In this document: piece by piece, positions 54,258 through 63,844 of the stretch
How the letters are laid out: every line of letters starts with the position of its first letter
How positions within the stretch are numbered: position 1 is the first letter of the stretch
Source of the DNA: Albidovulum aestuarii
GTDB taxonomy: Bacteria; Pseudomonadota; Alphaproteobacteria; Rhodobacterales; Rhodobacteraceae
NCBI RefSeq assembly: GCF_029961185.1
Contig: NZ_JASBQQ010000002.1
Span: forward strand, 186,001 to 250,000
Reading direction: 5' to 3'
DNA length: 64,000 nt
Notes under the pieces: generated by a model
The model's input: the letters and a program-made list of their open reading frames with translations, nothing else
Told to the model about the DNA's origin: nothing
The model's database searches: none
Position numbers and translations under genes: made by a program

Positions 54258-54608
54258 TCAGCCAAGCTGCAGGATCGGGCGCACCTCGACCGTGCCGTAT
54301 TTCGCGCCGGGGATCAGAGCGGCGTATCTCAGCGCCGCATCCAGATCGTCGCAATCGAAGATATAGAAGCCACCCAGCCGTTCCTTGGTTTCAGCAAAGG
54401 GGCCGTCCATCGTCTCGGTCTTGCCACTTCTGATGCGCAGGCTTGTCGCAGTTTCAACGCCCTGAAGGGGCTCTCCGGCAATGAAGACTCCATCACGTTT
54501 GTAGACCTCGTTTGCCATGAAATATCCCTTCATCATTTCCTCCGCCTCCGGTGTGCCATGTTTCGGCGTCAGATCCGGATCACCGTAGATTAATGCAATA
54601 TACTGCAT
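54258..54608 (-). CDS. YCII/DGPF-domain protein, ECF42 partner
   Basis: 116 residues from MQYIALIYGD at 54608. Dimeric ferredoxin-like alpha/beta fold with the DGPFAETKE motif and GGFYIFDCDDLDAAL. DGPF proteins are found next to ECF42 sigma factors in many bacteria and are thought to belong to the same regulon. It lies directly upstream of the sigma gene with no gap. Enzymatic function unknown. Confidence 0.93.
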   Translation of the reverse strand: MQYIALIYGDPDLTPKHGTPEAEEMMKGYFMANEVYKRDGVFIAGEPLQGVETATSLRIRSGKTETMDGPFAETKERLGGFYIFDCDDLDAALRYAALIPGAKYGTVEVRPILQLG

Positions 54609-54666
54609 GTCAGTATCTCCCGTAGGTTGGGTTGAGTGTCGGACGCAAACACGCATCCGGCAAGGG

Positions 54667-55050
54667 TCACATCAGACTGAAAAGCGCAGCAATCGGGATC
54701 AGCGTCGCAATCCATGTGCCGACGATCCCGGCAATGCGGACCGGCAGGGCTTTTTTTGTTTCGGCCAGTCCGAATGGATGGATCAGACGTGATGCGACCA
54801 GCAGGACGCCGGCACCGTGCAGCCAGGACACGGACAGTCCCTGCGCCTCGGCCAACGCCATGACGATCAGTGCCATCGGAACTGTCTCGATGAAATTGCC
54901 ATGACGCCGGATCGGCAGGATCATCCGCATCTCTCCCGCATCACCGAAGAGAGTTTCGTTTTTCGCCCGCGCGGCAATGGCGAGGATCTGAAGCACGATC
55001 ATCATCAGCCCCAGAATTGCGGCGTAAAGCCCAGTCACCTCAAATGTCAT
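54667..55050 (-). CDS. MAPEG family membrane protein
   Basis: 127 residues from the ATG at 55050 (GGAG upstream). Four predicted membrane helices. MAPEG signatures: AIAARAKNETLFGDAGE and RRHGNFIETVPMALIVMALAE (in parts RRHGNFIETVP). The family includes glutathione-dependent membrane enzymes; bacterial members are mostly uncharacterised. It precedes the YCII and ECF42 genes on the same strand, with a 58-bp gap. Confidence 0.9.
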   Translation of the reverse strand: MTFEVTGLYAAILGLMMIVLQILAIAARAKNETLFGDAGEMRMILPIRRHGNFIETVPMALIVMALAEAQGLSVSWLHGAGVLLVASRLIHPFGLAETKKALPVRIAGIVGTWIATLIPIAALFSLM

Positions 55051-55206
55051 TTCTGTTCTCCTCAGTCTTGACAGACCAAGGACGAATGGCATTCGCCGAT
55101 TTCGACATTGCGGACGACTTTTTTTCGCGCGCGGCTGCCGGGGCCTTTCCTCTCACTCCCTTCCCCCCTAAAAGGCGGGCCAATCGCGATATCCCCGGGG
55201 GACAGC

Positions 55207-57366
55207 ATGCACGAACCTGAGATCACCACCGACCTGATCGCCGCGCATGGGCTGAAGCCTGACGAATACGACCGCATTCTTCAGATCATCGGCCGTGAGC
55301 CGACATTCACGGAACTTGGCATCTTCTCGGCGATGTGGAACGAACATTGTTCCTACAAGTCGTCGAAGAAATGGCTGCGCACCCTGCCGACCTCGGGCCC
55401 CCAGGTCATCTGCGGCCCCGGCGAAAACGCGGGCGTCGTCGATATCGGCGATGGACAAGCGGTCATCTTCAAGATGGAGAGCCACAACCACCCGTCCTAT
55501 ATCGAGCCGCATCAGGGCGCCGCGACCGGCGTCGGCGGCATCCTGCGGGACGTTTTCACCATGGGCGCGCGCCCCATCGCGGCGATGGATTCGCTGTCTT
55601 TCGGCGTGCCCTCTCACCCAAAGACCGCGCATCTGGTGAAGGGCGTGGTCGAAGGTGTCGGCTCCTACGGCAACTGCTTCGGCGTGCCGAATGTCGGTGG
55701 CGAGGTGCGGTTCCACGCCGCCTATAACGGCAACTGTCTCGTGAACGCCTTTGCCGCGGGCCTGGCCGATACCGACAAGATCTTCTACTCCGCCGCCTCG
55801 GGCGTTGGTATGCCGGTCGTCTATCTCGGCGCCAAGACCGGCCGCGACGGCGTTGGCGGCGCCACCATGGCCTCGGCCGAGTTCGACGATACGATCGAGG
55901 AAAAGCGTCCCACCGTTCAGGTTGGCGACCCTTTCACCGAAAAGCGCCTGCTGGAAGCCTGCCTTGAGCTCATGGCCTCGGGTTCGGTCATCTCCATTCA
56001 GGATATGGGCGCGGCTGGCCTCACCTGTTCGGCGGTCGAGATGGGCGACAAGGGCGGGCTGGGCATCAAGCTGACGCTTGATCATGTGCCGCAGCGCGAA
56101 ACCAACATGACCGCGTATGAGATGATGCTCTCTGAATCCCAGGAACGCATGCTCATGGTGCTGAAGCCGGAAAAAGAGGCCGAGGCGCGGGCGATCTTTG
56201 AAAAATGGGACCTCGATTTCGCTATCGTCGGCGAGACGATCCCCGAAGACCGCTTCCTGATCCTGCACGGTAATACGGTCAAGGCCGACCTGCCGCTATC
56301 GAAGCTCTCCTCCTCTGCCCCCGAATACGACCGCCCCTGGGTACCGACACCCGCCGCGAAACCGCTGGCTGGCCCGGTCGCGATCGACCCGATCGAGGGG
56401 CTGAAGGCGCTCATCGGCTCGCCCAACTACGCCCACAAGGCCTGGGTCTGGGAGCAATATGACACGATGGTCATGGCCGACACGGTCCGCATGCCCGGCC
56501 TCGGCGCGGGCGTCGTGCGGGTCCACGGCACGGAAAAGGCGCTCGCCTTCACCTCGGACGTGACGCCGCGCTACGTCAAGGCCAACCCCATCGAGGGCGG
56601 CAAGCAGGCAGTGGCCGAAGCCTATCGCAACCTGACCGCTGTCGGCGCGACCCCCCTCGCCTCGACCGACAACCTCAATTTCGGCAATCCCGAAAAGCCC
56701 GAGATCATGGGCCAGTTCGTCGGCGCGATCAAAGGCATCGGAGAGGCCTGCGCGGCCCTGGACATGCCGATCGTCTCGGGCAACGTCTCGCTTTACAACG
56801 AAACCGACGGCAAGGGCATCCTGCCGACCCCGACGATCGGCGCGGTGGGGCTTCTCAACTCACTCGACGACCTGATAGCGGGCCTTCCCGCGACGGGCGA
56901 CATCGCCATGGTGATCGGTGAAACGAACGGCCATCTCGGCCAGTCGGCCCTGCTCGCTGAGGCCTTCGGCCGCGAAGAGGGTGACGCGCCCCCTGTTGAC
57001 CTGACCGCCGAACGCAAGAACGGCGAATTCTTGCGGGCAAACCGCAAGCTTGTCAGCGCCGCGACCGACCTTTCCGACGGGGGCCTCGCGCTCGCCACCT
57101 TCGAGATGGCCGAGGCAGCCGGGCTTGGCCTGACGCTCGACAGCGAAGATACCGGCCAGCTCTTCGGCGAGGATCAGGCGCGTTACCTCGTGGCGGTGAA
57201 GCCCGGCAACGCCGCCCTGCTGGAGGAAGCGGCCGCCAAGGCAGGCGTGGCCATCACCCGCGCAGGGCTATTCGGCGGCACGGCGGTCAGCCTCGGCTCC
57301 GCCGCCGCACCGCTCCGCGACCTCTCGGACCTTTACCGCACCGCCTTTGCCAAAGCTGTTGCCTGA
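55207..57366 (+). CDS. purL: Phosphoribosylformylglycinamidine synthase, large subunit
   Basis: 719 residues from the ATG at 55207. Purine pathway step using ATP and glutamine-derived ammonia (small PurL of the PurLQS complex). Motifs: [53 protein letters not shown], and [15 protein letters not shown]. The 24 bases before ATG include CCCGGGGGAC. Followed by bolA and grxD on the same strand. Confidence 0.97.
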   Translation: MHEPEITTDLIAAHGLKPDEYDRILQIIGREPTFTELGIFSAMWNEHCSYKSSKKWLRTLPTSGPQVICGPGENAGVVDIGDGQAVIFKMESHNHPSYIEPHQGAATGVGGILRDVFTMGARPIAAMDSLSFGVPSHPKTAHLVKGVVEGVGSYGNCFGVPNVGGEVRFHAAYNGNCLVNAFAAGLADTDKIFYSAASGVGMPVVYLGAKTGRDGVGGATMASAEFDDTIEEKRPTVQVGDPFTEKRLLEACLELMASGSVISIQDMGAAGLTCSAVEMGDKGGLGIKLTLDHVPQRETNMTAYEMMLSESQERMLMVLKPEKEAEARAIFEKWDLDFAIVGETIPEDRFLILHGNTVKADLPLSKLSSSAPEYDRPWVPTPAAKPLAGPVAIDPIEGLKALIGSPNYAHKAWVWEQYDTMVMADTVRMPGLGAGVVRVHGTEKALAFTSDVTPRYVKANPIEGGKQAVAEAYRNLTAVGATPLASTDNLNFGNPEKPEIMGQFVGAIKGIGEACAALDMPIVSGNVSLYNETDGKGILPTPTIGAVGLLNSLDDLIAGLPATGDIAMVIGETNGHLGQSALLAEAFGREEGDAPPVDLTAERKNGEFLRANRKLVSAATDLSDGGLALATFEMAEAAGLGLTLDSEDTGQLFGEDQARYLVAVKPGNAALLEEAAAKAGVAITRAGLFGGTAVSLGSAAAPLRDLSDLYRTAFAKAVA

Positions 57367-57379
57367 GAAACCAGACATC

Positions 57380-57415
57380 ACTTTCTGTCTAGAAATACTC
57401 CCGCCGGAGGCTCCC
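57380..57415 (-). repeat. Extragenic GCGGGAGTATTT element, copy C
   Basis: On the minus strand: CCTCCGGCGGGAGTATTTCT followed by AGACAGAAAG, between purL and bolA. Same core as copy A at 22001, opposite orientation. Confidence 0.5.
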
Positions 57416-57505
57416 GCACCCGCCACCGGCACGACATCGGCGATCTTGCAGGCCCGGTCCCACGGGCCTACATTCAAGCTCAAGACCAAAGGGGAAGGAC
57501 GCCAC

Positions 57506-57748
57506 ATGGCGATGGAAGCGCAGGAAATCGAAGACCTGATACGGGCGACATTCCCGGATGCGAAGATCACGATCACCGATCTCGCGGGCGACGGGAACCA
57601 CTATGCCGCCGAGGTCATCGACGAAAGCTTCCGCGGCCAGAACCGCGTTCAGCAGCAGCGCGCGGTCTATGCCGCGCTCAAGGGAAAGATGGACGGGGCG
57701 CATGGCGAACTGCACGCGCTCGCACTGACCACAAAGGCACCGGAGTAA
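57506..57748 (+). CDS. bolA: BolA-family protein
   Basis: 80 residues from MAMEAQEIED at 57506. BolA/IbaG fold with ITDLAGDGNHYAAEVID, FRGQNRVQQQRAVYAAL. Works with monothiol glutaredoxin in iron-sulfur cluster handling. The grxD gene starts four bases after its stop, the classic pairing. Confidence 0.94.
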   Translation: MAMEAQEIEDLIRATFPDAKITITDLAGDGNHYAAEVIDESFRGQNRVQQQRAVYAALKGKMDGAHGELHALALTTKAPE

Positions 57749-57752
57749 CCAA

Positions 57753-58112
57753 ATGACCGCGCAGGACCGTATCCGCGACACCGTCAGCAAAAACGATGTC
57801 GTTCTCTATATGAAGGGCACCAAGACCATGCCGCAATGCGGGTTCTCCTCCCGCGTGGCGGGCGTGCTGAACTTCATGGGCATCGACTATGCCGATGTGA
57901 ACGTGCTGGAAGACGCCGAGATCCGCCAGGGGATCAAGGACTACTCCGACTGGCCGACCATCCCACAGCTTTACGTGAAGGGCGAGTTCGTCGGCGGCTG
58001 CGACATCGTCACCGAGATGACGCTCTCGGGCGAACTGGACCAGCTTCTGGCCGACAAGGGCATCGCCTTCAACAAGGACGCCGCCGACCAGATCCGCGCT
58101 GCGAACGCCTGA
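57753..58112 (+). CDS. grxD: Monothiol glutaredoxin, Grx4 type
   Basis: 119 residues with the monothiol active site in MPQCGFSSRVAGVLN (CGFS), FMGIDYADVNVLED, WPTIPQLYVKGEFVGGCDIV. Binds a bridging [2Fe-2S] cluster with BolA. Ends in a terminator. Confidence 0.96.
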   Translation: MTAQDRIRDTVSKNDVVLYMKGTKTMPQCGFSSRVAGVLNFMGIDYADVNVLEDAEIRQGIKDYSDWPTIPQLYVKGEFVGGCDIVTEMTLSGELDQLLADKGIAFNKDAADQIRAANA

Positions 58113-58140
58113 GGCACTACACCAACCACAATAACCAAAA

Positions 58141-58158
58141 GGCCGCCCCCGGGCGGCC
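58141..58158. terminator. Terminator between grxD and zapA
   Basis: GGCCGCC/GGCGGCC, seven-bp stem with four-base loop CCCG, preceded by AAAA and followed by TTTC. Lies between convergent grxD and zapA. Confidence 0.75.
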
Positions 58159-58212
58159 TTTCGCGCCTGAGGGCGCAGGGTGGGCGGGTGGGCGCGCCCG
58201 AAGGCGCGAACC

Positions 58213-58596
58213 CTAACCCGCTTTCCGCTCTTCTATCCGGTCGGCAAGCGCCTCGGCCCGGGCGGCGATCTCGGCGAAACTGTCGATGACGATCTCGGGG
58301 ATGACCGGCACCTCGACCCGTTCGGGATTGGCGCGCGCATTCGCGGCCACGCGTTCGGCGACCACGGCACGTTCCTCGGCCGCGCGCAGCTGATCTTCAA
58401 GACCCGCCGCCTTGTCGGCCAGCATCAGCCCCGCCATCAAAAGCATCCGCGCCTCGGGCATCCGGCCGATCTGGCCGATCAGTACGGCCGCCTCATTGTC
58501 CAGAAGCTTCGCCGCCGAGCGCAGGAAATGCTCCTCGCCCTCCTGGCAGGCAACCTCGAAATCGCGGCCTCCGATGGTGATCGTCATCTCCGGCAT
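58213..58596 (-). CDS. zapA: Cell division protein ZapA
   Basis: 127 residues. N-terminal beta segment MTITIGGRDFEVACQEGEEH, then LRSAAKLLDNE and a long coiled coil (about 70-127). Binds FtsZ and cross-links protofilaments. The ATG overlaps the stop of the upstream coiled-coil gene. Confidence 0.92.
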   Translation of the reverse strand: MPEMTITIGGRDFEVACQEGEEHFLRSAAKLLDNEAAVLIGQIGRMPEARMLLMAGLMLADKAAGLEDQLRAAEERAVVAERVAANARANPERVEVPVIPEIVIDSFAEIAARAEALADRIEERKAG

Positions 58597-59078
58597 CAGG
58601 CCACCTCGCCGATCAGGGGTTTCAGTTCAGACAGGATCTCTTCCATCTCCGCCATCTCCGCCGCCCGCGCGGCGCGGAGCGCCTCCAGTTCGGTCTGCAT
58701 GGAGCGGTTGATCAGATCCGGTTCGGCCACACCTTTCGTCGCCGCCTCGCTCAGCGCACGGTTGGCCTCGGCCAGATCCGCGTTAAGCCGCTTCTGGCGC
58801 TGCAGCTCGACCCCGGAGGCATCGAGCTGTTTCGTCAGCCGCGCCACCTTCTCCTCCAGCGCGCTGACCATGGTTTCCTGCTTGTCCTTGATCGCCCGCA
58901 CCCGCTCGGTGAGCTGCGCATTGGTCGTGCGCTCGGCGTCGAGCGCCTCCTGCAGCGCAGCGGTCCCGGCCTCTGAAGGCGATGCCGCCGACCCGTCAGC
59001 GGCCGCAGTCTCAAGCCCTGTGCCGATCCGTTCCAGTGCCGCGGACAGTCGCCGCGCAAGTTCCTGCATGTCACTCAT
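58596..59078 (-). CDS. Coiled-coil protein upstream of zapA, function unknown
   Basis: 160 residues from MSDMQELARR at 59078. Almost entirely helical, a long coiled coil (about 50-130, ALDAERTTNAQLTERVRAIK). No catalytic or membrane signature. TGATG-type overlap with zapA suggests they are made together and may act in the divisome, a role known for other ZapA-linked coiled-coil proteins, but this is inferred. Confidence 0.82.
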   Translation of the reverse strand: MSDMQELARRLSAALERIGTGLETAAADGSAASPSEAGTAALQEALDAERTTNAQLTERVRAIKDKQETMVSALEEKVARLTKQLDASGVELQRQKRLNADLAEANRALSEAATKGVAEPDLINRSMQTELEALRAARAAEMAEMEEILSELKPLIGEVA

Positions 59079-59307
59079 GTGATCGCCCCCGACCCTACTA
59101 CCTACAATATTCGTCCCGGGACCCGGCGGAGCCGAACGCTCCACAGCCCGACCGAATCGGCCAGCGCCCCAATCCCCCGAGTTTAGACCAAAGCGCGCGG
59201 GGATTTCTCCCCCTTTCGGACCAATCGGTTAGGGGCTGCGCTTGATCTTGCCTTTCAGCCTGCTATCAAGCCGCCAAACTCTGCCACTTCAAAAAGGACA
59301 GCGCCCC

Positions 59308-61326
59308 GTGGATATCGCCACCCTTCGCAAGGACCATGCCGATCACTGGATGAAAGCCTGCGCTATACGCGCTCTGGCGATGGATGCGGTTCAGGCCGCC
59401 AATTCGGGCCATCCCGGCATGCCGATGGGCATGGCGGATGTGGCAACCGTGCTCTTTGAAAAGCATCTGAAGTTCGACGCCTCGGCCCCCCGCTGGGCCG
59501 ACCGCGACCGCTTCATTCTGTCGGCCGGTCACGGCTCGATGCTGATCTACGCACTTCTTTACCTCACCGGGTACGAGGATATGACGCTCGATCAGGTGAA
59601 GAACTTCCGTCAATGGGGCGCGATCACGGCGGGGCATCCGGAATACGGCCATGTCGCCGGCGTGGAGACGACGACCGGCCCGCTCGGCCAGGGCATCTCC
59701 AATGCCGTTGGCTTCGCCATGGCTGAGGAAAGCCTCCGCGCGCGCTTCGGCAAGAAGGTGGTCGACCACTACACCTGGGTCATCGCAGGCGACGGCTGCC
59801 TGATGGAAGGCATCAGCCACGAGGCGATCGGCCTTGCCGGTATGCAGAAACTGTCGAAGCTGATCGTCCTTTGGGACAACAACGACATTTCCATCGACGG
59901 CAAGATCAGCATGTCGGACGTGACCGATCAGCGCGCGCGCTTTGCCGCCGCCGGTTGGAAGGTTCTGTCCTGCGACGGCCATGACCCGGTGGATATTGAC
60001 CGTGCGATGGGCGCGGCCAAGGGCTCTGACCGCCCGGTCCTGATCGACTGCAAGACCCATATCGGATTCGGCAGCCCGAAGAAGCAGGACACCGCAGGCG
60101 CCCACGGCTCGCCGCTTGGTCCCGACGAAATCAAGGTGACCAAGGAGATCTATGGCTGGCCCCACGGCGCTTTCGAGATCCCGGCCGACATCCTGAAGGC
60201 CTGGCGCGCCATCGGCGCCCGTGGTCAGACAGCACGCGCAGATTGGGACGGCCGCCTGAACAGCCTTTCGGCCACCCGCAAGGCTGAGTTCGAACGGCAG
60301 ATGTCCGGCGGGGCGCCGAAGCGGCTCGCGGCCACGATCCGCGCGTTGAAGAAGCAAAACTCCGACCTCGCACCAAAGGTGGCCACCCGTAAGGCGTCCG
60401 AAATGGTGCTGGAAGTGGTGAACCCGGTCATGCCGGAAACCATCGGCGGCTCGGCCGACCTCACCGGTTCCAACAACACCAAGACCGGCGATCTCGGCAT
60501 CTTCAACCCGGACAACCGCAAGGGCCGCTATGTCCATTTCGGTATCCGAGAGCACGGAATGGCGGCGGCGATGAACGGAATGGCGCTGCACGGCGGTGTG
60601 CGCCCCTATGGCGGCACGTTCCTGTGCTTCACCGATTATGCCCGTGGCGCGATGCGGCTTTCGGCGCTGATGGGCGTGCCCTCGGTCTATGTGATGACGC
60701 ATGACTCGATCGGCCTCGGCGAGGACGGCCCGACTCACCAGCCGGTCGAGCATCTGGCGATCTGCCGGGCGACGCCCAATACCTGGACCTTCCGACCCGC
60801 CGACCTGATCGAGACGGCCGAGGCCTGGGAACTGGCGCTGACCGCCGAGAAGACACCATCGGTGCTGGCGCTGTCACGGCAAAACCTGCCGACCGTGCGG
60901 ACCAAGCACACCGGCAAGAACCTGACGGCACAGGGTGGCTATGTCCTGCGCGAGGCGGAAGGCAAGCGCCGGGCGATCCTGATGGCCACCGGCTCAGAAG
61001 TGGAAATCGCGTTGAAGGCCCGTGACCTGCTTCAGGCCGAAGGCATCGGCACCCGCGTCGTCTCCATGCCCTGCATGGAGCTTTTCGCCGAGCAGGACGA
61101 AGCCTACCGCAAGCGCATCCTGCCCGCAGGCCCGGTCCGCGTCGCCGTCGAGGCAGCGGTGCGCCAGCCCTGGGACCGCTTCCTTCTGGGAGAGCGGGGC
61201 CGCGAAGCGAAGTCGGCCTTCGTGGGCATGGACAGCTTCGGCGCCTCTGCCCCGGCCGAGCGGCTCTACGCCGAATTCGGCATTACGGCCGAGGCTGTGG
61301 CAGAGCGGGTCAAATCGCTGCTTTGA
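59308..61326 (+). CDS. tkt: Transketolase
   Basis: 672 residues from a GTG at 59308 (AAGGAC upstream). Thiamine-diphosphate enzyme moving two-carbon units in the pentose-phosphate and Calvin pathways. Motifs: [47 protein letters not shown] motif [18 protein letters not shown] ... [45 protein letters not shown]. Close to the gap genes, so a carbon-metabolism neighbourhood. Confidence 0.97.
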   Translation: MDIATLRKDHADHWMKACAIRALAMDAVQAANSGHPGMPMGMADVATVLFEKHLKFDASAPRWADRDRFILSAGHGSMLIYALLYLTGYEDMTLDQVKNFRQWGAITAGHPEYGHVAGVETTTGPLGQGISNAVGFAMAEESLRARFGKKVVDHYTWVIAGDGCLMEGISHEAIGLAGMQKLSKLIVLWDNNDISIDGKISMSDVTDQRARFAAAGWKVLSCDGHDPVDIDRAMGAAKGSDRPVLIDCKTHIGFGSPKKQDTAGAHGSPLGPDEIKVTKEIYGWPHGAFEIPADILKAWRAIGARGQTARADWDGRLNSLSATRKAEFERQMSGGAPKRLAATIRALKKQNSDLAPKVATRKASEMVLEVVNPVMPETIGGSADLTGSNNTKTGDLGIFNPDNRKGRYVHFGIREHGMAAAMNGMALHGGVRPYGGTFLCFTDYARGAMRLSALMGVPSVYVMTHDSIGLGEDGPTHQPVEHLAICRATPNTWTFRPADLIETAEAWELALTAEKTPSVLALSRQNLPTVRTKHTGKNLTAQGGYVLREAEGKRRAILMATGSEVEIALKARDLLQAEGIGTRVVSMPCMELFAEQDEAYRKRILPAGPVRVAVEAAVRQPWDRFLLGERGREAKSAFVGMDSFGASAPAERLYAEFGITAEAVAERVKSLL

Positions 61327-61351
61327 ATGTCAAATCCATGACAGACTTCAG

Positions 61352-61377
61352 AAAAGGGGGCCATGCGCTCCCTTTTT
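61352..61377. terminator. Terminator between tkt and DUF808 gene
   Basis: AAAAGGG/CCCTTTT arms around an 11-base loop, ending in TTTTT on the plus strand and AAAA on the minus strand; fits a bidirectional terminator between convergent genes. Confidence 0.65.
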
Positions 61378-61382
61378 GCTGA

Positions 61383-62345
61383 TCAGTGCGCATCGCCCTT
61401 GCCGCCAAGCAGCGGGCCAATAACGCGCGTCACAAGTGGGATAAGCAGGAAACCAAGGGCTAGGCCGAGAATACCGTCAATAGCTGCGGTGACCAGCCAA
61501 AGCAGGAATCCTTCGGCAGGACCGCCCACTGCGTGAGCTACCCCCTCTGCCAGATGATGGATTGCGTCGTAAAGAACCGGCCAGCCCAGCACGTCAAGCC
61601 CGTGGATGATGATCGAACCGCCGACCCAGAGCATCGCCGCCGTGCCGATGGTCGAGAGAAGCGCCATGAGCTTTGGCATGCCTTTCACCAGTCCCGAGCC
61701 GATTGACCGTCCAAAACCGGTCCGGGCCGTGGCGGCCATATAGAGCCCGATATCGTCCATCTTCACGATGAGCGCGACCGAACCATAGACAGCGACGGTG
61801 ATCCCGACCGCAACGACAGCGAGGGTCAGCGCCTCCATCCACAGCACCCCTTCCGGGATTGCGGCAAGCGCGATGGTCATGATCTCGGCCGAAAGGATGA
61901 AGTCGGTCTTGATCGCCCCTTTCACCCGCTTTTCCTCCAGATGCACCGGATCGCCGACATCCATGTCTGCCTCGACCTCGGCATCGCCATGGGGAAAGAG
62001 CTTGTGAAAGATCTTCTCCGCCCCCTCGAAACACAGATAGGCGCCGCCGAGCATCAGCAACGGCGTGATCAGCCAGGGGGCGAAGGAATTCATCAGCATC
62101 GCAGCGGGAAGAAGGATCACGAGCTTGTTGAACAGCGACCCCTTGGTGATCTTCCAGATGATCGGCAGTTCGCGCTTTGCCTCGAACCCATGGACATATT
62201 TCGGCGTCACCGCGGCGTCGTCGATGACGACGCCCGCCGCCTTCGAACCCGCCTTGGCCGCCATGCCTGCGACGTCGTCAACGCTCGCCGCCGCGACCTT
62301 GGCGATGGCCGCCACGTCGTCCAGAAGTGCAAGTAAACCGCTCAT
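61383..62345 (-). CDS. DUF808 family membrane protein
   Basis: 320 residues, multi-pass. N-terminal MSGLLALLDDVAAIAKVAAA, TPKYVHGFEAKRELPIIWKI and PLLMLGGAYLCFEGAEKI are characteristic of DUF808 (YedI-like) proteins. Function unknown; possibly transport related. Convergent with tkt. Confidence 0.9.
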   Translation of the reverse strand: MSGLLALLDDVAAIAKVAAASVDDVAGMAAKAGSKAAGVVIDDAAVTPKYVHGFEAKRELPIIWKITKGSLFNKLVILLPAAMLMNSFAPWLITPLLMLGGAYLCFEGAEKIFHKLFPHGDAEVEADMDVGDPVHLEEKRVKGAIKTDFILSAEIMTIALAAIPEGVLWMEALTLAVVAVGITVAVYGSVALIVKMDDIGLYMAATARTGFGRSIGSGLVKGMPKLMALLSTIGTAAMLWVGGSIIIHGLDVLGWPVLYDAIHHLAEGVAHAVGGPAEGFLLWLVTAAIDGILGLALGFLLIPLVTRVIGPLLGGKGDAH

Positions 62346-62455
62346 ACCCGTCCCGCTCAGATGAAACCTGCCTGCAACCTAGCGGATCGGTGGCCTGTGG
62401 CAAGGCGATGCCGGATTCGCACATAGTTGTGTCGCCCCTGCCCAATTGTGCCGCC

Positions 62456-62489
62456 TGTTTTCGCTAACACCAGCCTGTTTCCGCTAACA
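62456..62489. promoter_or_regulatory. Two LacI-type operators upstream of the first gap gene
   Basis: TGTTTTCGCTAACA (62456-62469) and TGTTTCCGCTAACA (62476-62489), 20 bp centre to centre. They share the TGTTWNCGCWAACA consensus with the site before the second gap gene. Resemble binding sites of LacI-family carbon regulators such as CceR in Rhodobacter. Confidence 0.7.
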
Positions 62490-62585
62490 TATTGAATTAA
62501 TGTGTTTTATAGGCAGTCTGATTTTGATATTCGGGGCGGAAGGCGCGGGACGCAGGACCGCCGCATCATCGGACAGGAGACGCAT

Positions 62586-63590
62586 ATGACGGTCACGATC
62601 GGCATCAACGGCTTCGGGCGCATCGGGCGCTGCACGCTGGCCCATATCGCGGAAGCGGCGCGCAATGACGTGCAGGTCGTCAAGATCAACGCCACCGGCC
62701 CGATCGAGACCAACGCGCATTTGCTGAAATACGATTCGGTCCATGGCCGCTTCTCGGGTCCGGTAAAGGTCGCGGGCAATACGCTCGACCTTGGCCGCTG
62801 GCCGATCGAGGTGATGTCGACCTATAACCCCGATGAGCTGGACTGGGACGGCGTCGATGTCGTCCTCGAATGCACCGGCAAATTCAACGACCGTGACAAG
62901 GCCGCCGTACACCTGACGCGCGGCGCGAAGCGGGTGCTGGTGTCGGCGCCCGCCAAACGCGCTGACAAGACCGTCGTCTACGGCGTGAACCACCGCGAGT
63001 TGAAGGCCGACCACCTTGTCGTCTCGAACGGGTCCTGCACGACGAACTGCCTCGCGCCGCTCGCCAAGGTGCTTAACGACGCCATCGGTATCGAGTCGGG
63101 CATCATGACGACGATCCACAGCTATACCGGCGACCAGCCGACGCTCGACCGGCGCCACAACGACCTTTACCGCGCCCGTGCCGCCGCGATGGCGATGATC
63201 CCGACCTCGACCGGGGCCGCCAAGGCGCTTGGCGAAGTGCTGCCGGAGCTTTCGGGCAAGCTCGACGGCACCGCGATCCGCGTGCCGACGCCGAACGTTT
63301 CCGCCGTCGACCTGACCTTCCAGGCGGGCAAGGACGTGACCGTGGCGGACGTGAACGAAATCGTAAGGGAAGCCGCGGCAGGTTATATGGGCATGGTCCT
63401 TTCCTATGATCCGGAGCCCAAGGTCTCGATCGACTTCAACCACACCCCCTATTCGTCTATCTTCGCGCCGGACCAGACCAAGGTCGTGGGCGGGCGCACC
63501 GTCCGGGTTCTCGCCTGGTACGACAATGAATGGGGCTTCTCCTGCCGGATGGCCGACGTGGCCGGTGCGATGGGGCGGCTCCTGCAATAA
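62586..63590 (+). CDS. gap: Glyceraldehyde-3-phosphate dehydrogenase, likely NADP-linked paralogue
   Basis: 334 residues from the ATG at 62586 (AGGAG upstream). Rossmann start INGFGRIGR, catalytic Cys151 in SNGSCTTNCLAPL, His178 in IHSYTGDQ, C-terminal WYDNEWGFSCRM. The adenosine-ribose position usually Asp (NDL) reads NAT (35-37) and the position of Pro188 carries Arg190 (DRRHNDL). Both changes are those linked to NADP use in GAPDHs. It may serve gluconeogenic or Calvin-cycle flow while the next gap works with NAD. Erythrose-4-phosphate dehydrogenase is an alternative. Confidence 0.93.
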   Translation: MTVTIGINGFGRIGRCTLAHIAEAARNDVQVVKINATGPIETNAHLLKYDSVHGRFSGPVKVAGNTLDLGRWPIEVMSTYNPDELDWDGVDVVLECTGKFNDRDKAAVHLTRGAKRVLVSAPAKRADKTVVYGVNHRELKADHLVVSNGSCTTNCLAPLAKVLNDAIGIESGIMTTIHSYTGDQPTLDRRHNDLYRARAAAMAMIPTSTGAAKALGEVLPELSGKLDGTAIRVPTPNVSAVDLTFQAGKDVTVADVNEIVREAAAGYMGMVLSYDPEPKVSIDFNHTPYSSIFAPDQTKVVGGRTVRVLAWYDNEWGFSCRMADVAGAMGRLLQ

Positions 63591-63621
63591 GGAGCCCCGG
63601 GGGGCCTTAGCGCCCCCGCCC

Positions 63622-63765
63622 ATGACCAACAGGATCGCCTTTGTCCTTCTGGCGCTGATCGTGGCGTTCTTCGTGGTCGACTATCTATGGCTTGACCTCG
63701 GCGCGCCCGTGTTCCTCGGGCGCAAATTCATCGCATTCATCGAATTTCTCGCCTTCTGGCGGTGA
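63622..63765 (+). CDS. 47-residue membrane protein between gap paralogues
   Basis: Begins MTNRIAFVLLALIVAFFVVD, one transmembrane helix, then a short amphipathic tail ending FLAFWR. Located 31 bp after the first gap stop and before the regulatory site of the second. Probably a conserved small Rhodobacterales membrane protein; function unknown. Confidence 0.7.
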   Translation: MTNRIAFVLLALIVAFFVVDYLWLDLGAPVFLGRKFIAFIEFLAFWR

Positions 63766-63805
63766 GACCGCTACTCTGCGGTTGACCTTTTGCTTTTATT
63801 GACGA

Positions 63806-63819
63806 TGTTAGCGCAAACA
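63806..63819. promoter_or_regulatory. LacI-type operator upstream of the second gap gene
   Basis: TGTTAGCGCAAACA, 44 bp before the ATG at 63863, matching the two sites at 62456 and 62476. Confidence 0.7.
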
Positions 63820-63844
63820 TGTGCCGCCGGGCCAGGCGGGATGA

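Noticed and set aside
63406-63621. In-frame upstream extension of the 47-residue membrane protein into the first gap gene
   Set aside because: The extension is a shadow frame of gap; the ATG at 63622 starts the hydrophobic, protein-like part.
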